Part shown: one piece after another, positions 19,514-28,636 of the stretch | Layout of the letters: the number at the start of each line of letters is the position of its first letter | Position numbering within the stretch: position 1 is the first letter of the stretch | Program-made: the position numbers and the translations under genes | Source: Flavimaribacter sp024343425 | GTDB lineage: Bacteria; Pseudomonadota; Alphaproteobacteria; Rhizobiales; Rhizobiaceae | NCBI GenBank assembly: GCA_965227645.1 | Contig: OZ245773.1 | Coordinates: forward strand, 5,332,001 to 5,396,000 | Length of the DNA: 64,000 bases | Reading direction: 5' to 3' | Notes under the pieces: model-generated | Databases searched by the model: none | Told to the model about the DNA's origin: nothing | Seen by the model: only the letters and a program-made list of their open reading frames with translations

Positions 19514-21424
19514 ATGCCCATGTGGGGCGCTAGGCATGGAATGGGGAACGACCAGGTACTTTTGAGAGTAAACCTCCTGGGACCATTGTCGATATCGAGC
19601 CTGGACGGCGGCGACTTTACACCGAGGGGCCGCAAGTCGAAGGCTCTTGTCGCGATGCTTGCGGTCGCGCCTGATGGACGGCGCGGCCGCAAGTGGCTGC
19701 AGGGCCACCTGTGGAGCGACCGTCAGGAAAGCCAGGGATCCGCCAGTCTGCGCCAGAGCCTGCGTGAAATCCGCAAGAGCCTCGGAGACTTTCGCGACGT
19801 GATTTCGGCGGACGCCACCGTCGTGTCTCTCGACCTCTCCCGAATCAGTCTCGATATCGACAAGCTGTCATCAGGCGCCCGCGATCTGGCGGCGCAGCCG
19901 GGTGAAATCCGGGATTTTCTTGAAGGCATGGATATCCGCGACGCGGAATTCTCGAACTGGTTGCGTGAGCAGAGAGCCTATTGGAAGGATTATTTCGAAC
20001 GTTTGCGGCCGCAGGCGCGGGACCATGTAGACAGATCCGAAGCCACCGCAATCCGCAGACCGGAGCGCGCGCGCCTGGAGCTTTCGACGGAACATTTTCC
20101 GGGTCCCGGGACTGACACCTATTCGACAACCCATTTTTCTCCCTTGATGGGCGAACTGCTCGGTAGCCGCAACCAGTCAGGGGGACGTGTGCGCCGGCAG
20201 GCGGTCGCCATTGTCCCGCTACTCAACAAGACTGGCGATCCAAAGCTCGAATACGCCGCGGACGGGATCAGCGAGGACCTCCTTGAACGGATGGCGCGCC
20301 TGTGCTGGCTCCCTGTCATCGCGCGGAGTTCGACCTTCGGATTTCGGGCGGAGGATCGCGACCTGATCGCCATCGGGGATCAGGTTGACGCGCGATATGT
20401 GGTCGACGGCGATCTGTTTCTCCACGAAAACAAATTTTCGCTACGCATCCGACTGACCAACGCCGAATCCGGCCTTGCAATGTGGTCGCAGCGTTTCGAG
20501 ATCGGACGGTCCCATGCGGGCGAGGCGGTCGACGCCATACTGTCGGAGATCGTCGGCACGATCGATTCGCGCATCGATGTCGCAGAACAGCGGCGTTCGA
20601 CGGATCCGCGCTGGATCAATGGCGATTTCGACGATCACATATGGCGCGGGCGCTGGTACATGCACAAGCTCACCCAGCAGGGCGCCCAGGTCGCCAAACA
20701 GCATTTCGATGCGGCCATGGAAATCATACCGGACGCGCCGGAAGCCCTGATCCAGATGGCGCTCTGGCATCTTTGGCGGATCTGGAACACGCGTGGAAGC
20801 TATGACGAGATCGACCATGTCAGGCTCATCGCCGAACGCGCCAAAATGTCTGACAGCACGGACGGCCGCGGTTTCACGCTGGTCGGAATCGCCGAGACGT
20901 GGATGGGGCAGCATGACGAGGCCATTCAGTCGTTGCGACGCGCCATCGAACTCAACCCCAGCCTGACGAAGGCGCACCAGCAACTCGGCACGACGCTCTA
21001 TCTGGCAGGCGATGCGCAATTGGCCGTCGAGCCGCTCGACACCGCAATCAGGCTCAGTCCGAATGATCAGCACCTCTTCATCCAGCTTGGCGAGATGGCG
21101 ATGGCGCAAATGTTGCGCGGGGATATGAAAAAGGCGATCGACTACGCCAATCACGCGCTGCTGCATCGCCCGAACTACTGGTATGCGCATCTGGTCAGGA
21201 TATGCGCGAGCGAAGAACTGGGCGACCCGGATCTGATCAGTCGCGCCGTCAGCGCCTTTGCGACAACCGAGACGCGCCTGACCGAACGCCATTTTGAGTG
21301 GGTGCCGTTCCGGGACAGGAAATGGATCCGGAAACTGCGCAATGCAGCCGAATCGGCAATTGACAGAGCCTACATGATTCAAAACCAGAGCCAGGGTGGG
21401 GCGAGCAATGGGAAGGCAGACTAA
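19514..21424 (+). CDS. SARP/CadC-type transcriptional regulator with TolB-like and TPR domains
   Basis: A 636-residue predicted one-component regulator. Residues ~20-110 form an OmpR-type winged helix in SARP style (LLGPLSISSLDGGDFTPRGR; KALVAMLAVAPDGRRGRKWL; SASLRQSLREIRKSL). A middle domain (about 235-345; AIVPLLNKTGDPKLEYAADG) is of the TolB-N/adenylate-cyclase-associated type, and the C-terminal third consists of TPR-like helical repeats (AIQSLRRAIELNPSLTKAHQ; AVEPLDTAIRLSPNDQHLF). No transmembrane segment is evident. The last 17 bases overlap the P450-DyP gene, so the two are translated from one message and the protein very likely controls that gene. An alternative ATG is at 19541. Confidence 0.8.
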   Translation: MPMWGARHGMGNDQVLLRVNLLGPLSISSLDGGDFTPRGRKSKALVAMLAVAPDGRRGRKWLQGHLWSDRQESQGSASLRQSLREIRKSLGDFRDVISADATVVSLDLSRISLDIDKLSSGARDLAAQPGEIRDFLEGMDIRDAEFSNWLREQRAYWKDYFERLRPQARDHVDRSEATAIRRPERARLELSTEHFPGPGTDTYSTTHFSPLMGELLGSRNQSGGRVRRQAVAIVPLLNKTGDPKLEYAADGISEDLLERMARLCWLPVIARSSTFGFRAEDRDLIAIGDQVDARYVVDGDLFLHENKFSLRIRLTNAESGLAMWSQRFEIGRSHAGEAVDAILSEIVGTIDSRIDVAEQRRSTDPRWINGDFDDHIWRGRWYMHKLTQQGAQVAKQHFDAAMEIIPDAPEALIQMALWHLWRIWNTRGSYDEIDHVRLIAERAKMSDSTDGRGFTLVGIAETWMGQHDEAIQSLRRAIELNPSLTKAHQQLGTTLYLAGDAQLAVEPLDTAIRLSPNDQHLFIQLGEMAMAQMLRGDMKKAIDYANHALLHRPNYWYAHLVRICASEELGDPDLISRAVSAFATTETRLTERHFEWVPFRDRKWIRKLRNAAESAIDRAYMIQNQSQGGASNGKAD

Positions 21425-24400
21425 ATACTATGAAGGCGTTGATAGCGATGATTTGAACAGGCTTCGCGCCGAAGCCGAATATTTCGATATGTCCGGCCGT
21501 ATTTCGGGCTATGTCGCGGCCTTGAAACGCAGCGGCCTTGGCAAGGCGATGCCGCTAATCTTGCGCGCCGCGCGCAATTTCCGGCCTGTATTCAAGCTGT
21601 CTGGCTCGTTATTCGTAACCCGCGCCGCCGACGTGAAAGCCATCCTCGAAAATCACGACGTTTTCGAAGTTCCCTTCGGCCCCGAAATGAAGGCGCTCGC
21701 CGGGGAAGTGACTTTCGGGCTTGGGCTTGATGACGAGGAACATGGCCGCCAACGCGAATTGATGCAGAAAATCGCCGAACCCGGCGATATCGAAAAGGTG
21801 CTGGAGAACGTGCGGCGCAGCACGAAAGGTCTGATTTCGGACAGCAACGGCCGGATCGACCTGATGAAGGGCTACATCACGCCGCTTCTGACCGAAGCCT
21901 GCCTGACCTATTTCGGTCTCGATTGCGACGATCCGGAAGCTTTCGCTGAATGGGGCGTCGCGATCAGCGATACGCTGTTCGCCGATCCGGGCGGAACCCG
22001 GCTGGAAGACCGCAAGCTCGCCTTTGCGGGCGCCAAGCGACTGAACTCCGTCATCGACTGGTCGATTGCGAACATGGAGCGTTCGCCCGATGCCGCGACC
22101 TTGCTGGGGCGCATGATCCGCTTGCGACGTTCGAACGAAACCCTGAGCGACGGAACCGTTCTGTCGGAGTTCATAACCGACGCCCGTATCCGCGCGATCC
22201 TCGTCGGCATGGTCAGCGGAACGGTTCCGACGACGACGCTGGCCGCCGGACACGCATTCGAAGCGCTGCTCGGCCAGCGCGGCGGACTGAAAATGCTGCG
22301 CGAAGCCGCCTCGGCGGATGATCGTAACCGCGTCCGGGACATCGTGCTGGAAGCAGCGCGGTTGAAGCCCGCGGGATTTCCCGGGCACTTCCGCTACGTC
22401 AATCGCGATTTCACGCTGACCGGCGAGGGGACGACCGGACACAGTTTCAAGAAGGGCGACACCGTGATGGTGTGCACCATGTCGGCCCTGTCGGACCCGG
22501 TGTTCACCGACCACCCCTACGCGTTCAGACCGGGCCGGATTGTCGATCCCGCCTTCATGTTCGGACACGGGCACCACGCCTGCCTTGGCCGCCACCTGGC
22601 GACCGAAATCATGACCGAAGCCTTTCTGCAGCTTTTCAAGCAGGACAATATAAGGCCGAAATCACGCTGGCAGATGATGCGGGCGATGGGGCCGTTTCCC
22701 TACAGCTATCCGATGCTGTTCGATCCGAAATCATCCCCCGACGGACAGTCTATGATGACGATCGCCGTTCCTCTAGAGGCTGAACAGGCGTCGGAAGTCG
22801 CGGCCATGCTGCGCGAAGACTTTGGCAATCCGGCGAAGGGAGACATCCGCCTGGCGCTCGACAAGACCGGCGTCGTTCATACGGCGAGCATGACGGTCGT
22901 TGAGCTTTTGTCCGGTGGAGAACGCAAATCGACACTGTTGATCGAATTGAACGCCGACGGAAATCAGGAGACCATCCTGAAATCCGTACAGAAATGGGCG
23001 GGCGACGCGCTCACGCCGGTTCTCCGGCAAGCGGGTATGCCGGCAGGGACCAGCCTCTCGACCTGGCTCGCTCCCCATGTTGTCGATCTCAAGACCCGCC
23101 CCTGGGGCATGATGGGGCTCAACTTCAATGGCGTCGGGGAATTCTCGGTTCGGCAAATCGAGGAAGAAAGCAGGCTTTACGCCCTTGCGCAGGACATTAT
23201 CGAGAACACCGAGCCGGATCCGGCGGAAAACGGAAACTACGCCCAGCAGACGCTTAGCCTGGTGCGCGCCTATCTGCGTCAGGATCACCGCCTTTTTGAC
23301 GAGGCCGACCGGCTGGAAAAGGACGGCGACGCGGATGCGGCGGCGCGCATGCGCGACTGGCTCAAACGCGGAGAGGACCTTGCCCATCTGCTGTTTCGCC
23401 CGGCTGGACGCAAGGTGCTGCTGGCCGGGAAGCACGATCGCACTGCGCTGGATGCGCTGAAAGCCTGGCTGCTGTCGGGGAACGCGCTGATATCCTACTT
23501 TGTAATGGCGATTGTTCTTGTGCTGCTGTGGCGAACGATCGGTTTCGGATGGCTTGTGGTCCTGCTTCTCGGCGTTTCGGCGGTCATTCTTGGCGCGGTC
23601 CAGATATTCCTGCGCAAGGAAGCTCTCGACGTCGTGGATGAATCCAATCCCGATTACGACGCCCTGCGGGCGATCGAAAGCCGCGAAAACGATCCGCGAT
23701 ATCGGCAGAATCATATCACCGCCGTCAACGAACTGAAAAAGGGGTGGCTGCGCAAGCTGGCGCTCGCCGGTGGATTCTATGCCATTGCCCAGGAAGTTCG
23801 CCACTGGTTCAGGCCCGGCTATGTGGTCGACATCGGCACCATCCGGCACGCCAAGTGGTTCCGGCTTGCTGGCACGGACAATCTGGTCTTTCAGGCGAAT
23901 TATGACGGAAGCTGGGAGAGCTATCTGGAAGACTTCTCCAACAAGGCCTATCAGGGGCAGAACGCCGTTTGGAGCAATTGCGTCGGCTATCCGCGAACCA
24001 AAGGGCTGATGCAGAAAGGCGCCTATGACGGCGACCGGTTCAAGATCTGGGTGCGTGGCAAACAGGTCGAAACGCAGTTCTGGTATTGCCGTTTCGGGGA
24101 ACTCACAAACGACAATATCCGCATCAATGCGCTGGTTCGCGACGGTCTGGCGAGATCGCGGACAAATTCCGGCGCGCGCGCCTGGCTGAGCTATTTCGGC
24201 TCGATGCCTCATCCGGTGACGGCGATCGAAACGGATGAGGTTCAGTCCTTCCTGTTTCACGGTTTCAAGGAACTCGACTGGTCGAGCTGTCTCGCGCTCC
24301 ATTTCAGTGCCGATCCGGAACAGCGCGCGGCTCTCAAGACATTTGTAGCGAGGCTGATCGGACGACCGCAGGACAGCGCTACGGATGACTACCGGCAGCC

Positions 24401-25733
24401 GCTAATCGCCTTCGGCGACGTCAAGCATCCGGATCGCGCCTGTTCCTTTGCACTGTCGCGAAGCGGTCTGGCGAAACTCGGCGCGCCGGGCCTTGAAGGC
24501 CAGCAGGGGCTTGCGAGTTTCCCCCAGGCCTATCTGTCCGGCATGGGTCGGAGGGGCCGAATTCTCGGAGACAGCGGCCGCAACGGGAACGGCAACTGGC
24601 TTTGGGCGGACAGTTGGGACGAGGGGGCTGGCGACAGGATCACCACCGACGCTGTGCTCTTCGTCATGGGGCGCACGCGCAAACATCACGAGACGCTGCT
24701 GCGAGAAGTCGAAACGTTGCTGGGCGAGGCAATCGACGTCGTGCATCGGGTCGATTGCGCTTTCGTCAAAAAAGGCAAAGCCGGCAAACCGGACAAGTCA
24801 ATCGAGCATTTCGGCTTTCGCGACGGAATCTCGCAGCCGGTGATGCGTGGCACGCAACGACATTCGCGCGGCGCAAGCGACGCCAACACCGTCAATCCAG
24901 GCGAATTCATTCTCGGATATCAGGACAACAAGGATTTGTTCGCGCCATCGCCGCATCTGCTTGAATATAACGATCCGGCGCAGGAACTGCCTTTGCCCGC
25001 CGACATGCTGCCGGAACGCTTCGCCGATTTCTCCGATCGACGCAGCGACAAGCGCGATCTCGGGCGCAACGGGAGCTTTCTCGTCATCCGCCAATTGCAG
25101 CAGGACGTGGAGGGCTTTTGGCAGAACGCCAGGGCGAAGGCCGACAAGGTCGCAGAGGAAAGACCTGATCTGGCGGGCGAGGCCGATGCTGACTGGGTCG
25201 CCGCCAAGATTATCGGCCGCTGGAAAAGCGGCGCGCCGCTGGTTAGGGAGCCGAAGCGAACGGACGCCATATCGGACGAAAATGATTTTCTTTACGGCCG
25301 TGACGACGCCCAGGGACTGCGCTGTCCGCATGGAGCACATATTCGTCGCTCCAATCCCCGCGAATCCTTCAATCCCGACTCACAGGCCGCGCTCGACATC
25401 GCCAACCGGCACCGGATTCTGCGGCGCGGCCGGCCTTACATTCATGACGAAGGCGGCGAGGACGAGGAAAAAGGTCTGCTGTTTTGCTGCTTCAACGCGA
25501 ATATCGAGCGCCAGTTCGAATTTGTGCAGCAGAGCTGGGTCAATGCGCCGACCTTTCATGGCCTGCGCCGCGAACCCGATCCCCTGATGGATCCGGCTGG
25601 AAAGGGCAGCTACACAATTCCCACATCGAACGGCCCGGTCCAACTCAACGACATGCAGACCTATGTCACCATGAGAGGGGGCGGATATTTTTTCATGCCG
25701 GGCCGCGCAACGCTGCGCTATCTCGGCATTTGA
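21408..25733 (+). CDS. Membrane-anchored cytochrome P450 - DyP-type peroxidase fusion
   Basis: A 1441-residue protein with two predicted heme domains. Residues 1-440 are a cytochrome P450: K-helix ExxR is Glu315-Arg318 (LEAARLKP) and the heme-ligand Cys392 lies in FGHGHHACLGRHLA. Residues ~445-690 are an unrecognised region. Two hydrophobic helices follow (about 693-712 and 716-737), predicted as a hairpin that leaves both ends in the cytosol; there is no signal peptide. Residues ~800-910 contain NYDGSWESYLEDF. From ~960 to the end is a DyP-type peroxidase with GFRDGISQP (catalytic Asp1139), proximal heme His1311 in CPHGAHIRRSNPR, and the following ILRRG arginines. ATG 21408 has GGTGGGGCGAG upstream and overlaps the regulator gene; a GTG at 21396 is also possible. 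No ferredoxin or reductase gene is adjacent. Substrate unknown. Confidence 0.9.
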   Translation: MGRQTKYYEGVDSDDLNRLRAEAEYFDMSGRISGYVAALKRSGLGKAMPLILRAARNFRPVFKLSGSLFVTRAADVKAILENHDVFEVPFGPEMKALAGEVTFGLGLDDEEHGRQRELMQKIAEPGDIEKVLENVRRSTKGLISDSNGRIDLMKGYITPLLTEACLTYFGLDCDDPEAFAEWGVAISDTLFADPGGTRLEDRKLAFAGAKRLNSVIDWSIANMERSPDAATLLGRMIRLRRSNETLSDGTVLSEFITDARIRAILVGMVSGTVPTTTLAAGHAFEALLGQRGGLKMLREAASADDRNRVRDIVLEAARLKPAGFPGHFRYVNRDFTLTGEGTTGHSFKKGDTVMVCTMSALSDPVFTDHPYAFRPGRIVDPAFMFGHGHHACLGRHLATEIMTEAFLQLFKQDNIRPKSRWQMMRAMGPFPYSYPMLFDPKSSPDGQSMMTIAVPLEAEQASEVAAMLREDFGNPAKGDIRLALDKTGVVHTASMTVVELLSGGERKSTLLIELNADGNQETILKSVQKWAGDALTPVLRQAGMPAGTSLSTWLAPHVVDLKTRPWGMMGLNFNGVGEFSVRQIEEESRLYALAQDIIENTEPDPAENGNYAQQTLSLVRAYLRQDHRLFDEADRLEKDGDADAAARMRDWLKRGEDLAHLLFRPAGRKVLLAGKHDRTALDALKAWLLSGNALISYFVMAIVLVLLWRTIGFGWLVVLLLGVSAVILGAVQIFLRKEALDVVDESNPDYDALRAIESRENDPRYRQNHITAVNELKKGWLRKLALAGGFYAIAQEVRHWFRPGYVVDIGTIRHAKWFRLAGTDNLVFQANYDGSWESYLEDFSNKAYQGQNAVWSNCVGYPRTKGLMQKGAYDGDRFKIWVRGKQVETQFWYCRFGELTNDNIRINALVRDGLARSRTNSGARAWLSYFGSMPHPVTAIETDEVQSFLFHGFKELDWSSCLALHFSADPEQRAALKTFVARLIGRPQDSATDDYRQPLIAFGDVKHPDRACSFALSRSGLAKLGAPGLEGQQGLASFPQAYLSGMGRRGRILGDSGRNGNGNWLWADSWDEGAGDRITTDAVLFVMGRTRKHHETLLREVETLLGEAIDVVHRVDCAFVKKGKAGKPDKSIEHFGFRDGISQPVMRGTQRHSRGASDANTVNPGEFILGYQDNKDLFAPSPHLLEYNDPAQELPLPADMLPERFADFSDRRSDKRDLGRNGSFLVIRQLQQDVEGFWQNARAKADKVAEERPDLAGEADADWVAAKIIGRWKSGAPLVREPKRTDAISDENDFLYGRDDAQGLRCPHGAHIRRSNPRESFNPDSQAALDIANRHRILRRGRPYIHDEGGEDEEKGLLFCCFNANIERQFEFVQQSWVNAPTFHGLRREPDPLMDPAGKGSYTIPTSNGPVQLNDMQTYVTMRGGGYFFMPGRATLRYLGI

Positions 25734-25811
25734 TGGCGACGACATTGTCGAAGGCGGAATTTTCTGCAAGATATCAGATGTTTCACACTGTCTTCCGGCA
25801 AGGTCCGTCGC

Positions 25812-27071
25812 ATGATGTCCGAAAGAAATTTCCTCGAGTCGCTGTTCCACGTTGCTGTCGAAGCGGCGCTTCCTGATCGCTGCATAGACGCCTTCCTGCC
25901 GGAGAAACCGAAGGGGCGGACGATCGTGATCGGGGCGGGCAAAGGCGCGGCCCAACTGGCCGCAGCCTTCGAGGAGCGTTGGGACGGACCGATTTCGGGC
26001 GCTGTCGTCACGCGTTACGGCTATGCCGCGCCCTGCAAATCGATCGAAGTGATCGAGGCGGCGCATCCGGTTCCCGACGAAGCGGGGCTGAAAGGCGCCG
26101 CGCGGCTTTTCGAATGCGTCGAGGGGCTGACGGAAGACGATCTGGTCGTTGCGCTGATTTGCGGCGGCGGTTCGGCTCTGCTGCCTTCTCCGCCCGGAGA
26201 ACTGGCGCTCGCCGACGAGGTCGCGCTGAACCAGGAACTTTTGAAGTCCGGCGCGCCGATTTCCGTCATGAACTGCATCCGCACGCATGTTTCCGGCATC
26301 AAGGGCGGTCGGCTGGCTCTTGCGGCGCATCCCGCCAGGGTCGTGTCACTTCTCGTTTCCGACATTCCGGGCGACATTGCGTCCTTCGTGGCGTCGGGTC
26401 CGACAGTCCCTGGAGAAGGAACGCTCGAGGAGGCGCGGGCCTATGTCGAGGCCTATGAAATCGATTTGCCGAAAGCCGTCCAGCGTCATCTGTCGAGCGA
26501 CGCCGCCAGGGCGCCAAAAGCGGATGACCCGCGTTTCGAGAGGAACGAAACACATATCATCGCCTCGGCGCAAATCTCGCTTGAGTCGGCCGCAAGGGCG
26601 GCGCGCGAACGGGGTTTCGACGCCTTCATCCTGTCGGATGCGATGGAAGGAGAGGCGCGTGAAGTCGCGCATGTGCATTCGGCGATCGCCAAACAGGTGC
26701 GCATGCGAAACCAGCCCTTCTCCAAACCCGTCGTCATTCTGTCGGGAGGCGAAACCAGCGTGACTCTGAAGAACAAGGGCCGCGGAGGGCGCAATGGAGA
26801 GTTTCTATTGTCTTTTGCGCTCGATATCGATGGCGAGGCGTCGATCTACGCGCTTGCGGCCGATACCGACGGCATCGACGGGAGCGAAGACAATGCGGGC
26901 GCCTATGCCGACGGCGATACGGTCTCCGCGATTCGCAAGGCCGGCGGCGATCCCGCCTGGCTGCTTCGGCACAATGACTGCTGGGCGGCGTTCGACCTGG
27001 CCGAAACGCTCTTTGTTCCAGGGCCAACCGGCACCAACGTGAATGATTTCCGGGCTATACTCGTCAAATGA
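25812..27071 (+). CDS. gckA: Glycerate 2-kinase (GckA/TtuD, MOFRL type)
   Basis: Phosphorylates D-glycerate to 2-phosphoglycerate (EC 2.7.1.165), the exit of the serine cycle, tartrate and glyoxylate/tartronate-semialdehyde routes. The 419-residue protein shows GAGKGAAQLAAAFE near the N-terminus, ICGGGSALLPSPP, the SDIPGDIASFVASGPT motif, and the MOFRL C-terminal domain (SGGETSVTLKNKGRGGRNGE; AADTDGIDGSEDNAGA). Two consecutive ATGs (25812, 25815) are equivalent candidates; no strong Shine-Dalgarno is present. It lies 78 bp after the P450-DyP gene but is functionally more in line with the DUF1116 and urea transporter genes downstream. Confidence 0.9.
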   Translation: MMSERNFLESLFHVAVEAALPDRCIDAFLPEKPKGRTIVIGAGKGAAQLAAAFEERWDGPISGAVVTRYGYAAPCKSIEVIEAAHPVPDEAGLKGAARLFECVEGLTEDDLVVALICGGGSALLPSPPGELALADEVALNQELLKSGAPISVMNCIRTHVSGIKGGRLALAAHPARVVSLLVSDIPGDIASFVASGPTVPGEGTLEEARAYVEAYEIDLPKAVQRHLSSDAARAPKADDPRFERNETHIIASAQISLESAARAARERGFDAFILSDAMEGEAREVAHVHSAIAKQVRMRNQPFSKPVVILSGGETSVTLKNKGRGGRNGEFLLSFALDIDGEASIYALAADTDGIDGSEDNAGAYADGDTVSAIRKAGGDPAWLLRHNDCWAAFDLAETLFVPGPTGTNVNDFRAILVK

Positions 27072-27273
27072 TTTGCGGTTGATGGAAAATTGTTAAGCAA
27101 CCGCAGACATTAGCGGTTCCATAATGCTCCAATACCGGTAAACTGCGCCAAATCTGGGATATAATATCGAGGTTTTTCTGCGGGAAATCGAAGGACAAGA
27201 CTTTGTATTTGTTGGATCCGCTCTGAGAACCTTTTTCCGCAATTGACATATAGATACTTTGTGAGGGGAGTTG

Positions 27274-28572
27274 ATGACGATCGACATCGATATCAAGCCG
27301 ACGGTGAGTGAGCTTTTGCAGAAGTTCAAGGATCCGGCGCTGAGGGTCGCCAACCAGCAGGCAAACGCCGAGACGATCTCCCGCATGAAGCGCTCCAGTC
27401 CGGTCGTGGTCGGAGTAGGAAAGGCCGGGGATCACATTCCCGGTATGCGGGAGAATCTCATACTCCATGCCGGGCCGCCGAACAGCTGGGACAAGGCATC
27501 CGGCGCCATGAAGGGCGCCATTATCGGCGGCTTGCTGTTCGAAGGCCTTGCGAAGACCAAGGACGAAGCGGTCGCCAAGATGGAAAAGGGCGAAGTGGAT
27601 CTGGAGCCGTGTCACGACCATGACGCGGTCGGGCCGATGGCCGGGGTCACCACCTGGTCCATGCCCGTGTTCATCGTCGAGGATCAGGTTTCCGGACAAA
27701 GGACCTATTCCAACATCAGCGACGATCTCGGCGATTTCATGGGCGCGTCGGTGCGTTTCGGCGTGTATGAGAAGCCGGCTATTGATCACCTCCACTGGGT
27801 GGCGAACACGTTCGGTCCGATCCTCAATGATGTGATACAGGATGTGGGCCCGATCGATCTGCTGCCGATCATCGGGAAGGGACTGCTGCTCGGAGACGAC
27901 TGCCACGTCGCCATGACCGCGACGACGCCGATGTTCCTGCGGGTCCTGATGCCGGGCCTCATCAAAGCCTGCAAGGATCAGGACACGCTGCTCAAGATCA
28001 CCGAACTGATCTATTGCGACGAACTGTTCACGCTGAATCCCATCATGGCGACCTGCAAGGCGATCAGCATCGCCGGCGGCAACGTCCCCCACAGCAGCAT
28101 CGTCACCGTCATGGCCCGCAACGGAACCGAATTCGGCATCAAGGTGTCGGGATTGGGAGATCGGTGGTTTACCGGACTCGCCGAGATCGGACGGGGGTTT
28201 CTCATGCCGGGATTGTCGCCGGCCGATGTCGGAAGGGATATGGGCGACAGCGCCATCACCGAAACCATGGGTCTGGGCGGAACGGCAAGATCAATCGCCG
28301 GTGGCTTCAAGGACGCAACCGGCACGACGACGCAACTCTACGGCGTGACAGAATCGGAAAGCGATTTTTTCCGGATACCTGCGCTTGAGAACCGTGGTTC
28401 GCCGATGGGCTTCGACGTACTGAAGATCATCGAGAAAAAGATTCGTCCCGCGGTGAATTCCGGTCTGGCCAACAGGCAGATGAACCGTCCTGCCGCCGGA
28501 GTCGGGTATCTGCACCCGCCCATGGAGGCCTTCATCAGCGCAGCGATCGCGCTTGGCGAAGCCGAAGCATGA
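27274..28572 (+). CDS. DUF1116 family protein (YlbE/AllG-like)
   Basis: A 432-residue soluble protein of the DUF1116 family. In E. coli members of this family (YlbE/AllG, YahG) are encoded with FdrA/AllF, and the AllFGH set has been linked to oxamate carbamoyltransferase activity in allantoin breakdown. Recognisable stretches are KRSSPVVVGVGKAGDHIPGM, EPCHDHDAVGPMAGVTTWSM and HVAMTATTPMFL. Here no FdrA-like or DUF2877 partner is adjacent. ATG 27274 follows a GAGGGGAG Shine-Dalgarno; a TTG at 27271 is possible. The urea transporter gene follows closely. Function is inferred only from family and context. Confidence 0.82.
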   Translation: MTIDIDIKPTVSELLQKFKDPALRVANQQANAETISRMKRSSPVVVGVGKAGDHIPGMRENLILHAGPPNSWDKASGAMKGAIIGGLLFEGLAKTKDEAVAKMEKGEVDLEPCHDHDAVGPMAGVTTWSMPVFIVEDQVSGQRTYSNISDDLGDFMGASVRFGVYEKPAIDHLHWVANTFGPILNDVIQDVGPIDLLPIIGKGLLLGDDCHVAMTATTPMFLRVLMPGLIKACKDQDTLLKITELIYCDELFTLNPIMATCKAISIAGGNVPHSSIVTVMARNGTEFGIKVSGLGDRWFTGLAEIGRGFLMPGLSPADVGRDMGDSAITETMGLGGTARSIAGGFKDATGTTTQLYGVTESESDFFRIPALENRGSPMGFDVLKIIEKKIRPAVNSGLANRQMNRPAAGVGYLHPPMEAFISAAIALGEAEA

Positions 28573-28636
28573 AACATGAACTTTCCGGTTCTCGATAGCT
28601 CCTACCGCGCGGCCAACATTGAAACAGCCGGTTGAC

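Noticed and set aside
22773..24302. Open frame of about 509 codons opposite the P450-DyP gene
   Set aside because: No family-like motifs, and it lies inside a frame with two well-conserved heme domains.
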